From Cytidiella melzeri (Eukaryota > Basidiomycota > Agaricomycetes > Polyporales > Irpicaceae), in assembly GCA_022592445.1 (NCBI GenBank), contig JABYQR010000140.1, positions 1-64,000 of the forward strand: a stretch of 64,000 nucleotides of DNA, written 5' to 3'. Shown here piece after piece: positions 53,127-64,000 of this stretch (positions are counted from its first letter, which is position 1; every line of letters starts with the position of its first letter). The notes below the pieces were generated by a model. The model ran no database searches, had not been told where the DNA came from, and was given only the letters and a program-made list of their open reading frames with translations. Made by a program: the position numbers and the translations under genes.

Positions 53127-56100
53127 AAGAAGAAGACAAAACGGTCGCATTTAGCTACTCTTCTGTCCAAATATATCCCCATCGTCACAGAATGTCAAAA
53201 CGCCTGATCGAGCTCGTATACGTGGAAACTTTCGAAACTTTCCCCCCACCCCCACCCAAGTTCGCAAGCGGAGTTCCATTGTTGTGCAAGATCGTCGTGC
53301 TTATGTGTGTATGTGTGTGTGTGTCGCTGGCGAGTCTAGGTCGTGGAGGCTATCATCTTGCGGCTTTCTTGTACTGCATCCGTTGGAAGGATCCCAGCAG
53401 TCCGGCAACATAGCGAAGAAGCCCGCGCGGCCCATGATTGAGCTGGGGCTAGGCTGCGGGTTAGCCTAACTATCGCAACTCAGTCCCCAGGGTCCAGAGT
53501 CTGGACGGGGTTTTTCCAGCCAACGTTCCAGACCGCTCGTATGTCAAAAGACCAGAGTTCGGTATGTCGCCGCAGACAATTGATATGTCTGGGTTGTTTT
53601 ATGTTTTACGTTGCTGCGCTGCGCACTGACATAGAGAAACAGAGTCTCGACCTAGCTAGAGCCAAACCAAACTCAATAATTTGGGTGGAACAGGGTCAAT
53701 AACCAGCGAACGACGGGTGTAGAAAAGGTACGTGTCTACTCCACGCCGCATTGGTAACGTCAAGTTTCCGGGTGGGCCAACGGCAACCTTCTTTTGATCT
53801 ACATACCCCTTGCTGTCTGATTTATCCAATGAGCCAAATTGTTCTGTTCCCCAGCACGCAGGCTTGGGAGTCGTGGCAGGAACGAACGTTACACACCCGC
53901 TGCTTCCACGTTTTTATCAGCTGGGGGTGGTAGGCCTTGATGCCGAGGTTTTTCTTTCTTTCTTTTTCTTTTTCTCGCAGATCCACAGCGTGTGGCACGG
54001 GGAAGGCTCGCCAGGCCTTCGCGCACAGAAGAAGAAAAAATGAACTATCGAAGTGCTGTGCTGTGCTTTCGAACGAGAGATGTGGAAAAGAACCCTCACA
54101 CGGTGCAGGCCGACGACGGTCTTTTCCGTTACGGTTGTACGAGAATCCAGGGATTTAGGTTCCACTGAGCCACAATATCATACACATAACATGGGGCGAC
54201 ACAGTAGTAGCAGCCACAAAGATTGCATATTTTTTTTAGTTCAACGCCCGTAACGTACGTACGTGTCTATTTCAATACCATTCATCGTACGGAGGACGGT
54301 GATATAAATCTCCACAATGGTCTCGATCGATGAAAAACCGGTTATAACGTCTGTATTGCAAACACTTCTGGAGGTGGGGTCCCATATGCATATGGGAAAT
54401 GTGCCGTGGATGTTCGACTAGCACGTGTAGCCGGGATCTGACCAGCTGCAGCCAGGATTGAATTATTTTGGATCAGCTCTGTGGAAAAATACTTGTTGTA
54501 CTAGTAGTTCAAGAACGCGAGGCACTCCCTTGCGATCGAGAGGAAGCCCCGGATAGGACTTGGACGCGATGACATACGTACGTACATGCTCCGCTTTTCC
54601 CCCTCGTGCGTGGCTTGCGAGTGAGTGAGTGAGTGGGGGAGAGGGAAGGAGGGAAGGAGGGAGAGGGGCCAGGGTACGAGGTAATCGTGATCAGTGTGGG
54701 CAAAACCGTCCATGGGTGTATTGCTTAAACCGTCGAGATCGGACTTTGGCGCGGCTGGAGAGGGTAGGAAAGTGCTGAGATGTTGGGTTGTTTCTGCATT
54801 GTTTTATTTATTTTTTCCCGACCGCGTGTGGCTAGGATAGGCTTATTTCAGAACAAGGACACGGCAGAGTATTATGAATTGGACTCGGCTGGGAGTTTGG
54901 GGAAATCTCCTCGAGGCTACGTTGAAATTCACGGTATGATATGCTATCAGGAACGAAATACGTTAGCGAGATACGACATATGGGGGAGGACTGAGAATAC
55001 ACACAGGAGGGCATATCGGACTCTCACAATCGTCTCCCAATAGTAGCCGTCTTCGTGGATGTGTGTGTGTGTGTTGAGGGCATCAGATCTCGTCAGCGAT
55101 GTTCTAATTCCCTTGCAAATCGCACAGCAGAAATCGCCAGTGATGGACAACTCTAATAATAGAGAGTATATATAAACAAAGCATTTGAACACAACAACAG
55201 CAACATAATTGTTCAGGTACTTAACTGCATTAGATCCACTCCTTGTCCCGCACCAATCAGCTCTTCCCGTCGCATAACAAATGTGCGTGCGGCCCGTGTG
55301 GCAATAAGAAGAAGAAAAAAAAAAAGAAACAAGAACGACAACAATTCACCGTCCACGCCAAGCAGCCCGGCGGGAGTACACACGATTCAACGCAGGCGGC
55401 AAGCAATCCTCAAGAGTGGTCGCGGTTCAATTCGAGTGGGGTTTACGCCTCTCTTCGTCCACCGTCTCGGACCACCCGCTTCGGACCACCCGGGGCTCTC
55501 CCAGGTTCGCATAGGGGTGTCTTTTTTCCCTCTGTTGCGGATTGCAACTCGAGTGCCGCCAAGGATCGCCCGTATGTGTTCATCGCCGTCGTTTCGTCCG
55601 GGGTCTTCGCTCAGGGGGGAGGGGAGGGGGGAATAATCATCAGGGACGTTAGTAATGGTTTTTGTGAGTCTGTTCGATATGGCAAAAAGTTGGGTATTTA
55701 CCTCGTACGACCCCAACGGGCGGGAGACAATCCAACATCCAAGCACCCTGGGACGTTTATCGGGACGGCTATCGGGGGATGATTATCCGTTTATGGAGCG
55801 AACGAAGACAGAAGCTCGTGTCGACTGTGCTCTCCGTGCGTTATCAAGGTTTCTTTTCTTTTCTTTTCTTTTGGGAGCGTTGGGTACGTGTAGCCTGCCT
55901 GGTCTCTCGCGGTGAGGGGACAACGGGCGGAGTGTGTGTGATGCACCCGGTCAGTTAAGCTCAACCACATTGTACGAGAAGGACGGTTTCTTTTGCACCC
56001 ATGGTCCCACCAACGGTGGCGTTCGACGGCGTTTTGCAACCTTTGATAGTGGTAGTCAGGTGGGAAGCCTTGAACCCAACTCCGTGATACTCCTTTTTCT

Positions 56101-57216
56101 TTTTTCTTTTTTTTTTTTGCCCTCGCAGCTTTGGATTGTTTTGTCGGTTCTCGAGGGGGGGGGTTGAGAAGACGACAATCTGCAAAGAGACACTCGATCC
56201 TACATAGTTGCGCAGGATGAACAGAACGGAGGGGTGGTTTTGGAGCAGTGAGGTATGCGGCTGGTTGGATATTGTGTGTAGTACTCACGTGTAGATCAGC
56301 ACGTCGTTTGACAGGTCCGTCGGAGTGGCTTCTGGCGCAACTCTCTTGGAGCTCAGGCAGTGGCGCCCTTCCAGCAGGACGCCTCGCGGCTGCAGTACTT
56401 GTGTTCTCTTTTCTTTCAAAGAGGCAAGTATGCGAGGGGGGATAAGGCCAGGGACACGAGATCTGGGAGTGACATTAGGCGAAGACAGAGGATGAAGGGG
56501 AATGACGAGGTGCGAGGAAGCGGCACAGCAAAACGTTCCTCAATAATTACGTCCTTGACGTCGATCTGCTAGACCAGGCTCACGCGGGACAAGTGAACAG
56601 TAGGATGGAAAGTTTGAAGCATAACCGAACGCTGTTTCTGTGGTCGGCGTCCATGCCAGCGCTGCGATAGCACGTTAGTGTACAAACTGGGTGAAGGCTG
56701 GTTGCAACGAGACGCACTGTGCTTCGAGAGGGTCAGCGAACGAGTCGGAGTTGGCTGGTCGTCGACAGAGCTGGTGGAAGCTGACATCGGATGCCAGGTT
56801 GCGAAAACGATTAGTTGGCTACTAGTCGCCGCGTAAAAGGTTGAAGAGGTGCTCCCCAGCCTGAGTGGCCTCAACTCTCTACATCTCTGCTCGAGATCTC
56901 TGGGTCAGAGCTGCCGTGTATGAGCTGACCAGTGGCAAATGCTGAATGAACTCTTTGTGAAATAAAAACAAAAAACAAAACGGCGACCCTGCACTGAGAT
57001 AGAGTTCGGAGATACGTTTGGAATAACAACCTCAAGAGTCTCTCTCTGACCAACTCATTTCGTAACGCGCTCGGTAGTGTAGTCTTGACGTTGCCATCCC
57101 CTCCCAAGCTAAACCAGCCCTTGCCACAAAACTCTATCAACCTACAATGTCCTCTCTCTCTGCTGTCGCTTTAAATACCCTCCACTCCAGCTCTGCCATC
57201 GACGCCACCAGATCCC
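53127..57216. other. 4.1-kb gene-free region before the Gti1/Pac2 gene
   Basis: Open frames here are in low-complexity DNA and show no domain or splicing. Contents: a (TG)n tract at 53,304-53,322, GAGT and GGGA repeats at 54,618-54,665, a G-rich run at 55,613-55,632, TTTTC repeats at 55,849-55,872, and a pyrimidine tract at 56,092-56,118. It is likely the extended upstream region of the transcription factor gene plus the 3' flank of GLTP. Confidence 0.5.
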
Positions 57217-57272
57217 ATGATACACTCCCCTCCCATGCAAAGACCGACCTGTGTAAACACCCGTGTTCGTAA
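57147..57272 (+). promoter_or_regulatory. Upstream ORF overlapping the WOPR gene start
   Basis: The ATG at 57,147 (context ACAATGT) opens a 41-codon frame (MSSLSAVALNTL...) that ends at a TAA about 55 bp inside the main coding region, in another frame. If it is in the transcript it would lower initiation at 57,217. Transcript start is unknown. Confidence 0.4.
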
Positions 57273-58236
57273 CGTCCATGATGCCCAGGTCATCCTCCAT
57301 GCCGTCGCACTCAAGAAACTCCCCATCGTCCGCCGCCGTCTCGACGATGACGAACGTCTCGCTCTCCGTCCTGGAAACATCTACGTCTGGGAAGAACGGA
57401 GCACGAACCCCCTCGATTCAAGCTCAAACACTCTCGAGTCCATACAGCGTTTCACCGACGGTCGGTCCTGGGGTCCCTCCAAAGCTCGCGAGTACGTCCC
57501 CCCACCCCGTCTCGTCCTTTCGCATGCGGCGTCCTCCAGTGCTGAACCCTGCAGCAGCGACTTTCTTCTGTACTATGAAAAGGAAGGAACGAGTCGTGCA
57601 TCGATCATGCAACGAAGCCAAGGTCTAGAGTAAGTTCGAACCCAATTGTCTCTCCACCCGCTCCACCGATACATGTCTTTCTTGTCCAAGCAGGCCCTTG
57701 CGTCTCGTCAAGCAGACATACTCGGCGTACGTCGACGGCCCAAAACATTCGCGCAAGTGGCATCTCAGTACGTCCGTCTCTTGCCCGAACAATTCCGAGT
57801 CCAAAAAAAACTCATATCCATGTTGTCAGATGCGTACTACAGCCAAGACACATTTGACGACATGCAGACCATCGACGACTACAAGGAACTCCGCGAGGTC
57901 ATCGTCCCTCCCGGACGTTATACCTGCGCGCGGTTGAACAACGTGAAGAGGGCACGCGCGAGCAGACACTCGTCAGACGAAGCAGACGGGCTAGACCCAG
58001 CCACCCCTACCTTTCATTCTTCTTCAACCTGCGGGACCCACCGCCACAGTCCACCTTCACCTAACGCGGGAGAGATCCAGCTCACACCTCCGCCGACACA
58101 TTACCGACCATACCCTTCTGCAGGTCATCGTCAATTGGCTCCGTTGCAGTACCTACAAAACCTCACGCCCATGGTCCGCAACGCGGTCGATGACGAACAG
58201 CTTCGGGCATTGCGACACAGTAACTCCGCGCTCTAA
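57217..58236 (+). CDS. Gti1/Pac2 (WOPR-domain) transcription factor
   Basis: Fungal master regulator family that includes Wor1, Ryp1, Gti1 and Pac2; binds DNA through the two-part WOPR domain. Exons 57,217-57,629, 57,694-57,767 and 57,830-58,236 give 297 residues. WOPR part 1 is residues 8-110 (VRNVHDAQVILHAV, LPIVRRRLDDDERLALRPGN, VWEE, RFTDGRSWGPSK), part 2 runs from FLLYYEKEG through LVKQTYSAYVDG, SRKWHLNAYYS to the LREVIVPPG segment. The remaining 90 residues are Ser/Pro/His-rich, as is usual. A region rich in Pro and Ser splits YVPPPRL from FLLYYEK. The start ATG at 57,217 is preceded by an out-of-frame ATG at 57,147 whose ORF overlaps it. Confidence 0.93.
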
Positions 58237-61200
58237 GTTAGCCTTTTCCCCCCCCCTGTCATGATTCTTCTTTTTTCTCTGTCTCTCCCCACTTTCGAAA
58301 TTTCCATGCTAAACTCTCTTTCCAATCGGGGGAGGTCTGTGTGTGTCGTGTGTGTATGTGTAACAGGAGCCGTCCTTTCTTGTATATTGCTAACGATTCT
58401 AATGTTTGGGTGAACTCTTCCGTATCTTGTATATATACTATATACTACCTTTGGACATTGTCATCCTTGCCCCCTTAAGCTTTGTTTTTTCTTCCGTCTT
58501 CATGACGTCGCATACTATCATATTCGGGATATCGATACTGTCTTCCCCCCACCCCCCCTCCCTCTTTGCTTTCGCGCATCAGTGTGTTCTTCTATACATA
58601 CATGCTTTTCTCTCTGCTGTCTTTAATCCGTCGCAACCCCCTACAACTCTTCACTCTGCTCCTCGATACTACTAGTACTATTTTTGTAATATGTAAAAAC
58701 GCACTAGAATACATGCATATGTCAACCTACGGATCATATTATGCCTTACGGCATTTGTCAAACATTCATTTGTATGTATATACATATATACGTAGAATGT
58801 TTGTTTCTTATCCGTACCCTCCGCTTACCGTTTCCTGCTTATCGAAGGAGAGAACGACAGGGAATGTTAGAAATTAGAATCTGGGGTAGGTATCTTGTTT
58901 TGGCATTGGAATTCATATGTTGGCAACAAATATGCCGCAGGTTGTGATGATTCTACACCAGCAACAGAAGAAAAAAGCAAGCTCAAGGTCGGTCGGCGAT
59001 GCGGGACGACATTGCCTGATCTCCAGGAAACGTATATGTAGAGGGGGAGGGTTAGGAGAACCAGTTGCAAATGCGACAATTTCGCCTTCCTTCAATCCAG
59101 TCTGCACCCGCGCAACGCACATGTTGAAGCAGCGCTAGTTCCGTAAAGAATGAGTATACGTAGAGTAGAATGAATTCAAACGACCGTTTGGCACATTAAA
59201 CTACTTGGGAGAGAGATCAGATCTGGAGGAGCTCTAACCTTGGGTCGGTGGGGAATGTGTGTGCTTGCGATTTCCAATAGTTCGGGTCTCTTGAACCGCT
59301 CGATCAGAACCGCTCGTCGACTTTCCCTTTTACTTTACTTAGTTGTCTTCGGGTTGCGTGACAGCTGCAGAGGCGAGTCTAACGGGGGGAGGTGATGTAA
59401 TCCGACCCGCGCGACCCGTTCCTTTGGGCTGCCACCTGAGCGCTGAGCTCTGGCGGTTGAGATTCATCGTCCAAGCCGCAATTGCGCATCCAGGGTCGTT
59501 CTTCCCCAAGCTCTGTAGTAAAGTACCTACCCAACCATACGATGTTATCCCCTCATCCTCAGGCTCGAGAGCGAGAAGGGGGGGACGAAGAAGAAAAAAA
59601 CACCAAGCAAAACCGCCAAAACACTGACAAGTACAAGTAAACAGTGCCTGTTGCGGAGCGAGCTTTCAAAAGATGACAATCATTGATCTCTTCAAGCCCC
59701 CTCCCACAGCCCTGAAGTGTAGAAGAACCAAAGTTATCGGCTCGCTTCCCGTCCGCACCCGCTTTCAGTCATTTCATGACACGCGCACTATAAAAAATAT
59801 GACGTGTATGGGTGTAGACTCAACAATCCAACCCAGCGGCTTTGGCTCTAACAGCGGGTTACCAAAAGAAAACCAAAAAACGAAAACCAAAAAACATGGT
59901 CAGTCCCACTGTTCCCAGGACGTGCCCAATTCATTGCAACCAGCCTCTTTGGTTCAAACGTCTCCGGAAGACTCTGCCGAACGCTTTTGCAGCCGTCGGT
60001 TAGGAATGGAAAATCTCGTCGAGCGTTTGACCTTGCCCGGTATTTTTATAAAGACGAAATGCTGGGTGCCGGCTGCAGTACGTATGTATGTGTGGGCTGC
60101 TGAATGGAAACGCATTCAAGAAGATCCTGTTTGAGAGTGTGTGTTGTTGCAAGGGGGAATTAAAAGTAGACGCGCGCACCAGATGCGTATCAAGGTTTTG
60201 TGTTATTGTTATTAGTTTTGTTTGTTTTGTTTTTCCCTTCTGGTTCAATACACAATTTGCACCGGCCTGGCCGAAAAAGGTCATGCTGGATCGTTCAAAC
60301 CGAGGCCGCACGCAATCCCAAAAAGAAAGAAAAAATCACAATCAACCGCCGGCCTGCTCACACTCGTGCTCCTCAGGGGGGCGGTGCTTCAACTCTAACC
60401 ACCACCAGACGGGATAGACGAAACAAAAAACAACAACAACAAAAAACCACACACACACAGAACAAGTTTCGTGTAAAGCGTCTCGAGCATCGCCCGAATC
60501 GCGTGGATCCTACCGTTTCTCGGAGCTCAGCGCCAAAATTGCACACTTTGCGGAGGTATTGTCAAAAAAGGGGGGGGCGGCAAAGCGGAGTTGGAGAAGC
60601 GAGGGCTGGAGGTTGGGTTGTTGCTTCTGCAGAAAAAAAAAACACATACACGATGCTTCGAGCACGTAAACATAAAGTGGTGCAACACCACGCGTATATA
60701 GAGTTGGACGCGCGCGAATCCGAATTGTTCGGCTGTTATAATGGCGATCGCTGCAATTGCAATTGGTACTACAAGACGGTCCATATTTAGTGAGCGAACA
60801 TGCGTTTTGCATGGTTCCAATACAAAAACAAACAAAAAAATTAACAGGATACGTACCATACGATGATGCACGGACCTGGTGCTCGGTAGAGTGTGCACAG
60901 ACGAGGAAGGCGAAGGGGTTCATCCGACTGGGACCGGAACAGTGATGCGCAACCTCCTTTGCGCAGTGTGGCCCCAGGGGGGCAACACCCGTCACGGTCC
61001 CTCAGCATATGGGACACTCCGCTTTTCCATTCAGGACTATGAAATTCCTGATTTATATAAAAATAAAAGCTAATCACCGTGACGTTCCTGCATTTCAGAG
61101 GAGGTATGTGTCGTCCCGAGTACGACATGGAAAGAAGGAAAAAACAACTTGTGCGTTTTGGGTCTGGTAGGTAGAACCCACAGGACTGGAAGCATTTTAC

Positions 61201-64000
61201 GGACTACATTTCAGTACACCCGGGTACACCACCAGCTACGTGCAATCACTCACCGTCACAGCCGTGGTGTATATCCCCTATTGTCATGAAAGACCAGCCT
61301 GACGTTCCATGCATAGAACGCTTGCTCCTATTGCGTGCGAATTGACAAGGTGCCTGTAGTCGAATATAAACGGCCGGGGCTACATGTGTCGTCAAAACTC
61401 ATGTATTGGAGCTTCCATGGCCAGGGTCGAGCTTCGACTAACCAACCATTTTGATCCAAGTCTTTTTTCGAAGGTTGGGTCTCGAGCCGGTTGGGGGGAG
61501 GCTGCGACAAGGCAAGCGGAATGTGGTGTGTGGTGACCTGCAGGCTTTGTGTGTGAGTGGAAGGGGGGAGTGCGCGTGGGCCCTAGTACGCCGTGGGGTG
61601 ACAACCACAGTGGGCGTGTAGGATATTCTCTCCCAGGCCAACGGTTGACGGTCATATTTTCCGAGCAGGGTACTTTGGAAGCATACAGGTGCGTCGTACG
61701 CCTTTGCCTGCGCTAATCGGTGTAAGTAATTCCATTTAAGGTTCAACAAGGAGAAAAGGGGGGTGGTACCCAAAGGATCGACTGGTTCCCCTCCTAAGGG
61801 TGTCCAGCGGGACCAAGAACTTTCAGGCAGTACTACCATCCCCACCACCCCCCCCCTTGAGATAGACCGCCACGGAGGAACTTTAGTCCCTGAGTGCGTA
61901 AGCTCTAGGAGAACAGCTGTCCCGCCTTTTCCATGACTCCCCGTGTCACTTGTCATCCTCGGTTAAACTTTCAACTTGCGAACTGAAGAACTTGACGCAG
62001 CGAGGGGGCTGCGTCAGCCTCCACCACCACAGCCCAAGTCGTGCGACGAAAGGGCCAGGAATTTTGAGCTAGCCACAGACAGCGGTTTATTGTTGACCGT
62101 GGCAAAAGCTGATCGAAGCTTCCGCGCATAGCAACGCGCACAGGAATTTGCCTGTCCAGGGACCCCGCATTCCAACTATATACGGCAGCACGCCGCCTAG
62201 GCTCGTTATCCGTCGTTTGGAAAGCACAACATGAAGACGGCTTGACTCACCTATAAATACAACGTGCTAGAAAGTAGGAAACCTCACAAGACGCCTTCCG
62301 CCCGTCACAACTCAAACCTTGATACCAGTGCCCATTCGTATATTATTGCATGTTTGTCGCCGGGAGAAGAAACGGCACACTCACTCGGATGGTGGCTCCT
62401 GCATGGGTCCGAGTCACAGGGGGAACAGCGTTCATACTGTCTGGGCACTTGATGAACGCATATGAGTTGGCGTGGATGTGAGCCACGAGTTCCTCCTTGC
62501 CGCTTGCTAGAAGTGGCACCGACGGGGGAACTTCACGCTCAGACTCTTGGGTCACGTGAAGGCCACCAAACACGTAAAATGCACGACTGCAACGCTCGTG
62601 CTGTCCGCAGTCCAGACGCCCTAGCGTTTCGTACCCGTTCTAACAGTCGTTCATGAATGGGCCTCGACCACCGCTACAACGGTACGATATCAGCGGTACG
62701 AGCATCAGGGTTGTTCTACTGTATAAGCATTTGACGCTATCAGAGAAACATTCGCAACACTGATAATCGGACAGCGTTTACTTGCCTCAAAAACCTTCCC
62801 AGTCTTGCAATCATATGTATATTACGGTGAGTCACATCACCCGCGGCTGGATTCAGTGGTTAAGATTAGGTGGTGAGCAATCTGCGCGAGGTAGAAGGTT
62901 CAGGTTCATCATGCCGTGCACAACGGTTCGGTCTCGCAATTCCACAGCCCGGTTGTGCAAGAGTCGAAGTCCTGAGTCTGGTAAAAATCGAGGGTGGTGA
63001 TTTCTAGCGTGAGGCCCAAGGCGTTTTGCTATTTTGGGGACGTAGGAACTCACGAGAAATTACCGCACACTCAGGTGAGAACGGCACAACGGACTTCATC
63101 CCCGGATGGCGGGTTGTTGAATCGAGCACATCTTTATGTTATCCTGGAAACCATGTCAATCAAATTCTCATCGAATGTCGTCGAACGTTCTAGAGTACGC
63201 AATGAGAGTTGAGAGTGGAGGGGAAGGTAAAGTATGTGCGAACGCGCGTATCCAACACTCCTTCACCCAAACCTCAACATAGGATCTCCGGGTGTGAGCG
63301 CAAGTCATGCCCTCACTCCCAGCCATCTAGAATCCAGCAAATGGCAATCACTTCCATGATCCGCTCGACTTCGTGTCGTGAGTGGAGCGCAGCATTTGCC
63401 AGATGTCTGCTTGCTCGCGGGGCGAGAAGAAGTATGTCGAGATACTTCTACCGCTGAATGTCAGGATGACGGGCCGGTGCTAGCAGTGGCCGCGACGTCG
63501 GGGTTCTGATAATCGCGGAATACGTCTTGCGGCCACTGTGACGGTATGTTGTGGCGGTATGTCCAAGTGGCTTTGAACGATAGCCGACTCAAACAGAAAA
63601 AAAAAGCCTCCTAGGGTTTGCGCGTAAGCCTTGCACATTCGCCTTTCTGATGGGCCACGACACCGACCAGCCTAAACGATGATAGGTGAGAAGCTGCGCC
63701 TGTCGAAAAGGATAACCCTGGCAGTCGCAATTGACTATCGTTGACAGCCGTGACTGATCATCAATGGACGGATAGAGAGAGGGCCTCCGCGTCTCAGACG
63801 ACAATATTAATAGCTCCCGACCAATATGACCAGATATAGAGCGTGAATCAAGTGGCTCAGGAGAGATAAACTTGAGGTGCATTCCTGCGTTCCAGTCTAC
63901 GGATCTCGCTTTGACTTCAACGGTAACTGCATGATAGGCGAAGGTTCAGGTTGAGAGGTTCGAACTGGTCCCGAGCTCAGCAGGTTGACGTCCGGACTTG
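58237..64000. other. 5.8-kb region with no gene recognised
   Basis: The first few hundred bases should be the 3'UTR of the WOPR gene. Longer frames, such as 59,673-60,134 plus, 60,200-60,790 plus and 61,438-61,956 minus, consist of low-complexity or GC-skewed sequence without domains or consistent introns. A-rich runs occur at 59,875-59,900 and 60,420-60,450, and a run of Gs at 60,570. A tRNA-like stretch at 62,855-62,930 was not accepted. Confidence 0.45.

Noticed and set aside
55243..55782. 180-residue open frame upstream of the WOPR gene
   Set aside because: It is composed of A-rich and G-rich low-complexity DNA, has no domain, and other frames over the same stretch are equally open.
61438..61956. 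172-residue open frame on the minus strand
   Set aside because: No ATG-anchored domain, no splice-consistent extension; composition is that of non-coding GC-skewed DNA.
62850..62935. tRNA-like sequence (TTCAGTGGTTAAGA resembling an A box and GGTTCAGGTTC resembling a B box)
   Set aside because: I could not fold a consistent acceptor stem or anticodon arm, and the B-box is imperfect. It may be a tRNA-derived repeat, but the support is too weak.
63550..63600. Possible 5' half of a tRNA-Ser or tRNA-Leu (GGTATGTCCAAGTGGC)
   Set aside because: The matching 3' half with a TPsiC arm does not follow within about 60 bases, and an A-rich run interrupts it.

Overview
The window reads as a nuclear fragment of a basidiomycete fungus, most likely an Agaricomycete. 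The evidence is the many short introns of about 45-110 bp, Ty3/gypsy elements with a terminal chromodomain, a CxC2-type KDZ transposase (a DNA-transposon family expanded in Agaricomycetes), and housekeeping genes with fungal exon structure. It has two compartments. Positions 1 to about 47,700 are almost entirely mobile DNA. From about 47,900 to 64,000 lies ordinary gene space with four recognisable genes.

Mobile compartment: (i) 1-3101 is the 3' part of an apparently intact gypsy element (family A). (ii) 3.1-12.6 kb is a repeat-rich stretch with ~141-bp tandem repeats in three clusters, a ~0.9 kb-arm inverted repeat carrying the same small ORF in each arm, one small predicted secreted-protein gene (6598-6939) and a solo LTR (family C). 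(iii) 12.6-17.95 kb is a nest of LTRs from families A, B, C and D inserted into a broken, internally inverted gypsy pol. (iv) 18.05-33.7 kb holds a KDZ transposase gene and three further spliced minus-strand genes of unrecognised family (here genes A, B and C). The three-gene block is flanked by long imperfect inverted repeats at about 22.26-22.83 and 32.64-33.23 kb. (v) 36,318-44,513 is a complete but mutated gypsy element (family C, minus strand) with both LTRs, polypurine tract, a candidate self-priming site and an extra ORF before gag. (vi) 46,071-47,660 is a Tc1/mariner element with TA target duplications and a stop-riddled transposase.

Gene compartment: a cysteinyl-tRNA synthetase (47,940-51,143, 11 exons) whose two in-frame starts suggest mitochondrial and cytosolic forms; a free methionine-R-sulfoxide reductase of the GAF family (minus, 3 exons) divergent from a glycolipid transfer protein gene (plus, 5 exons) across a 228-bp shared promoter; and a Gti1/Pac2 (WOPR-domain) transcription factor gene (57,217-58,236, 3 exons) isolated between about 4 kb and 5.8 kb of sequence in which I see no gene.

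The most notable sequence-level signals are: a predicted Tf1-like self-priming site in family C; intron-like segments in the LTR leaders of families A and B whose two splice sites lie at the ends of identical direct repeats; the inverted-repeat-bounded three-gene block next to the KDZ gene; and loss of three catalytic aspartates of the family C polyprotein by the same CpG-to-CpA change. Exon borders were worked out by hand from splice sites and reading phase. Family names rest on recognised motifs, not on a database search.
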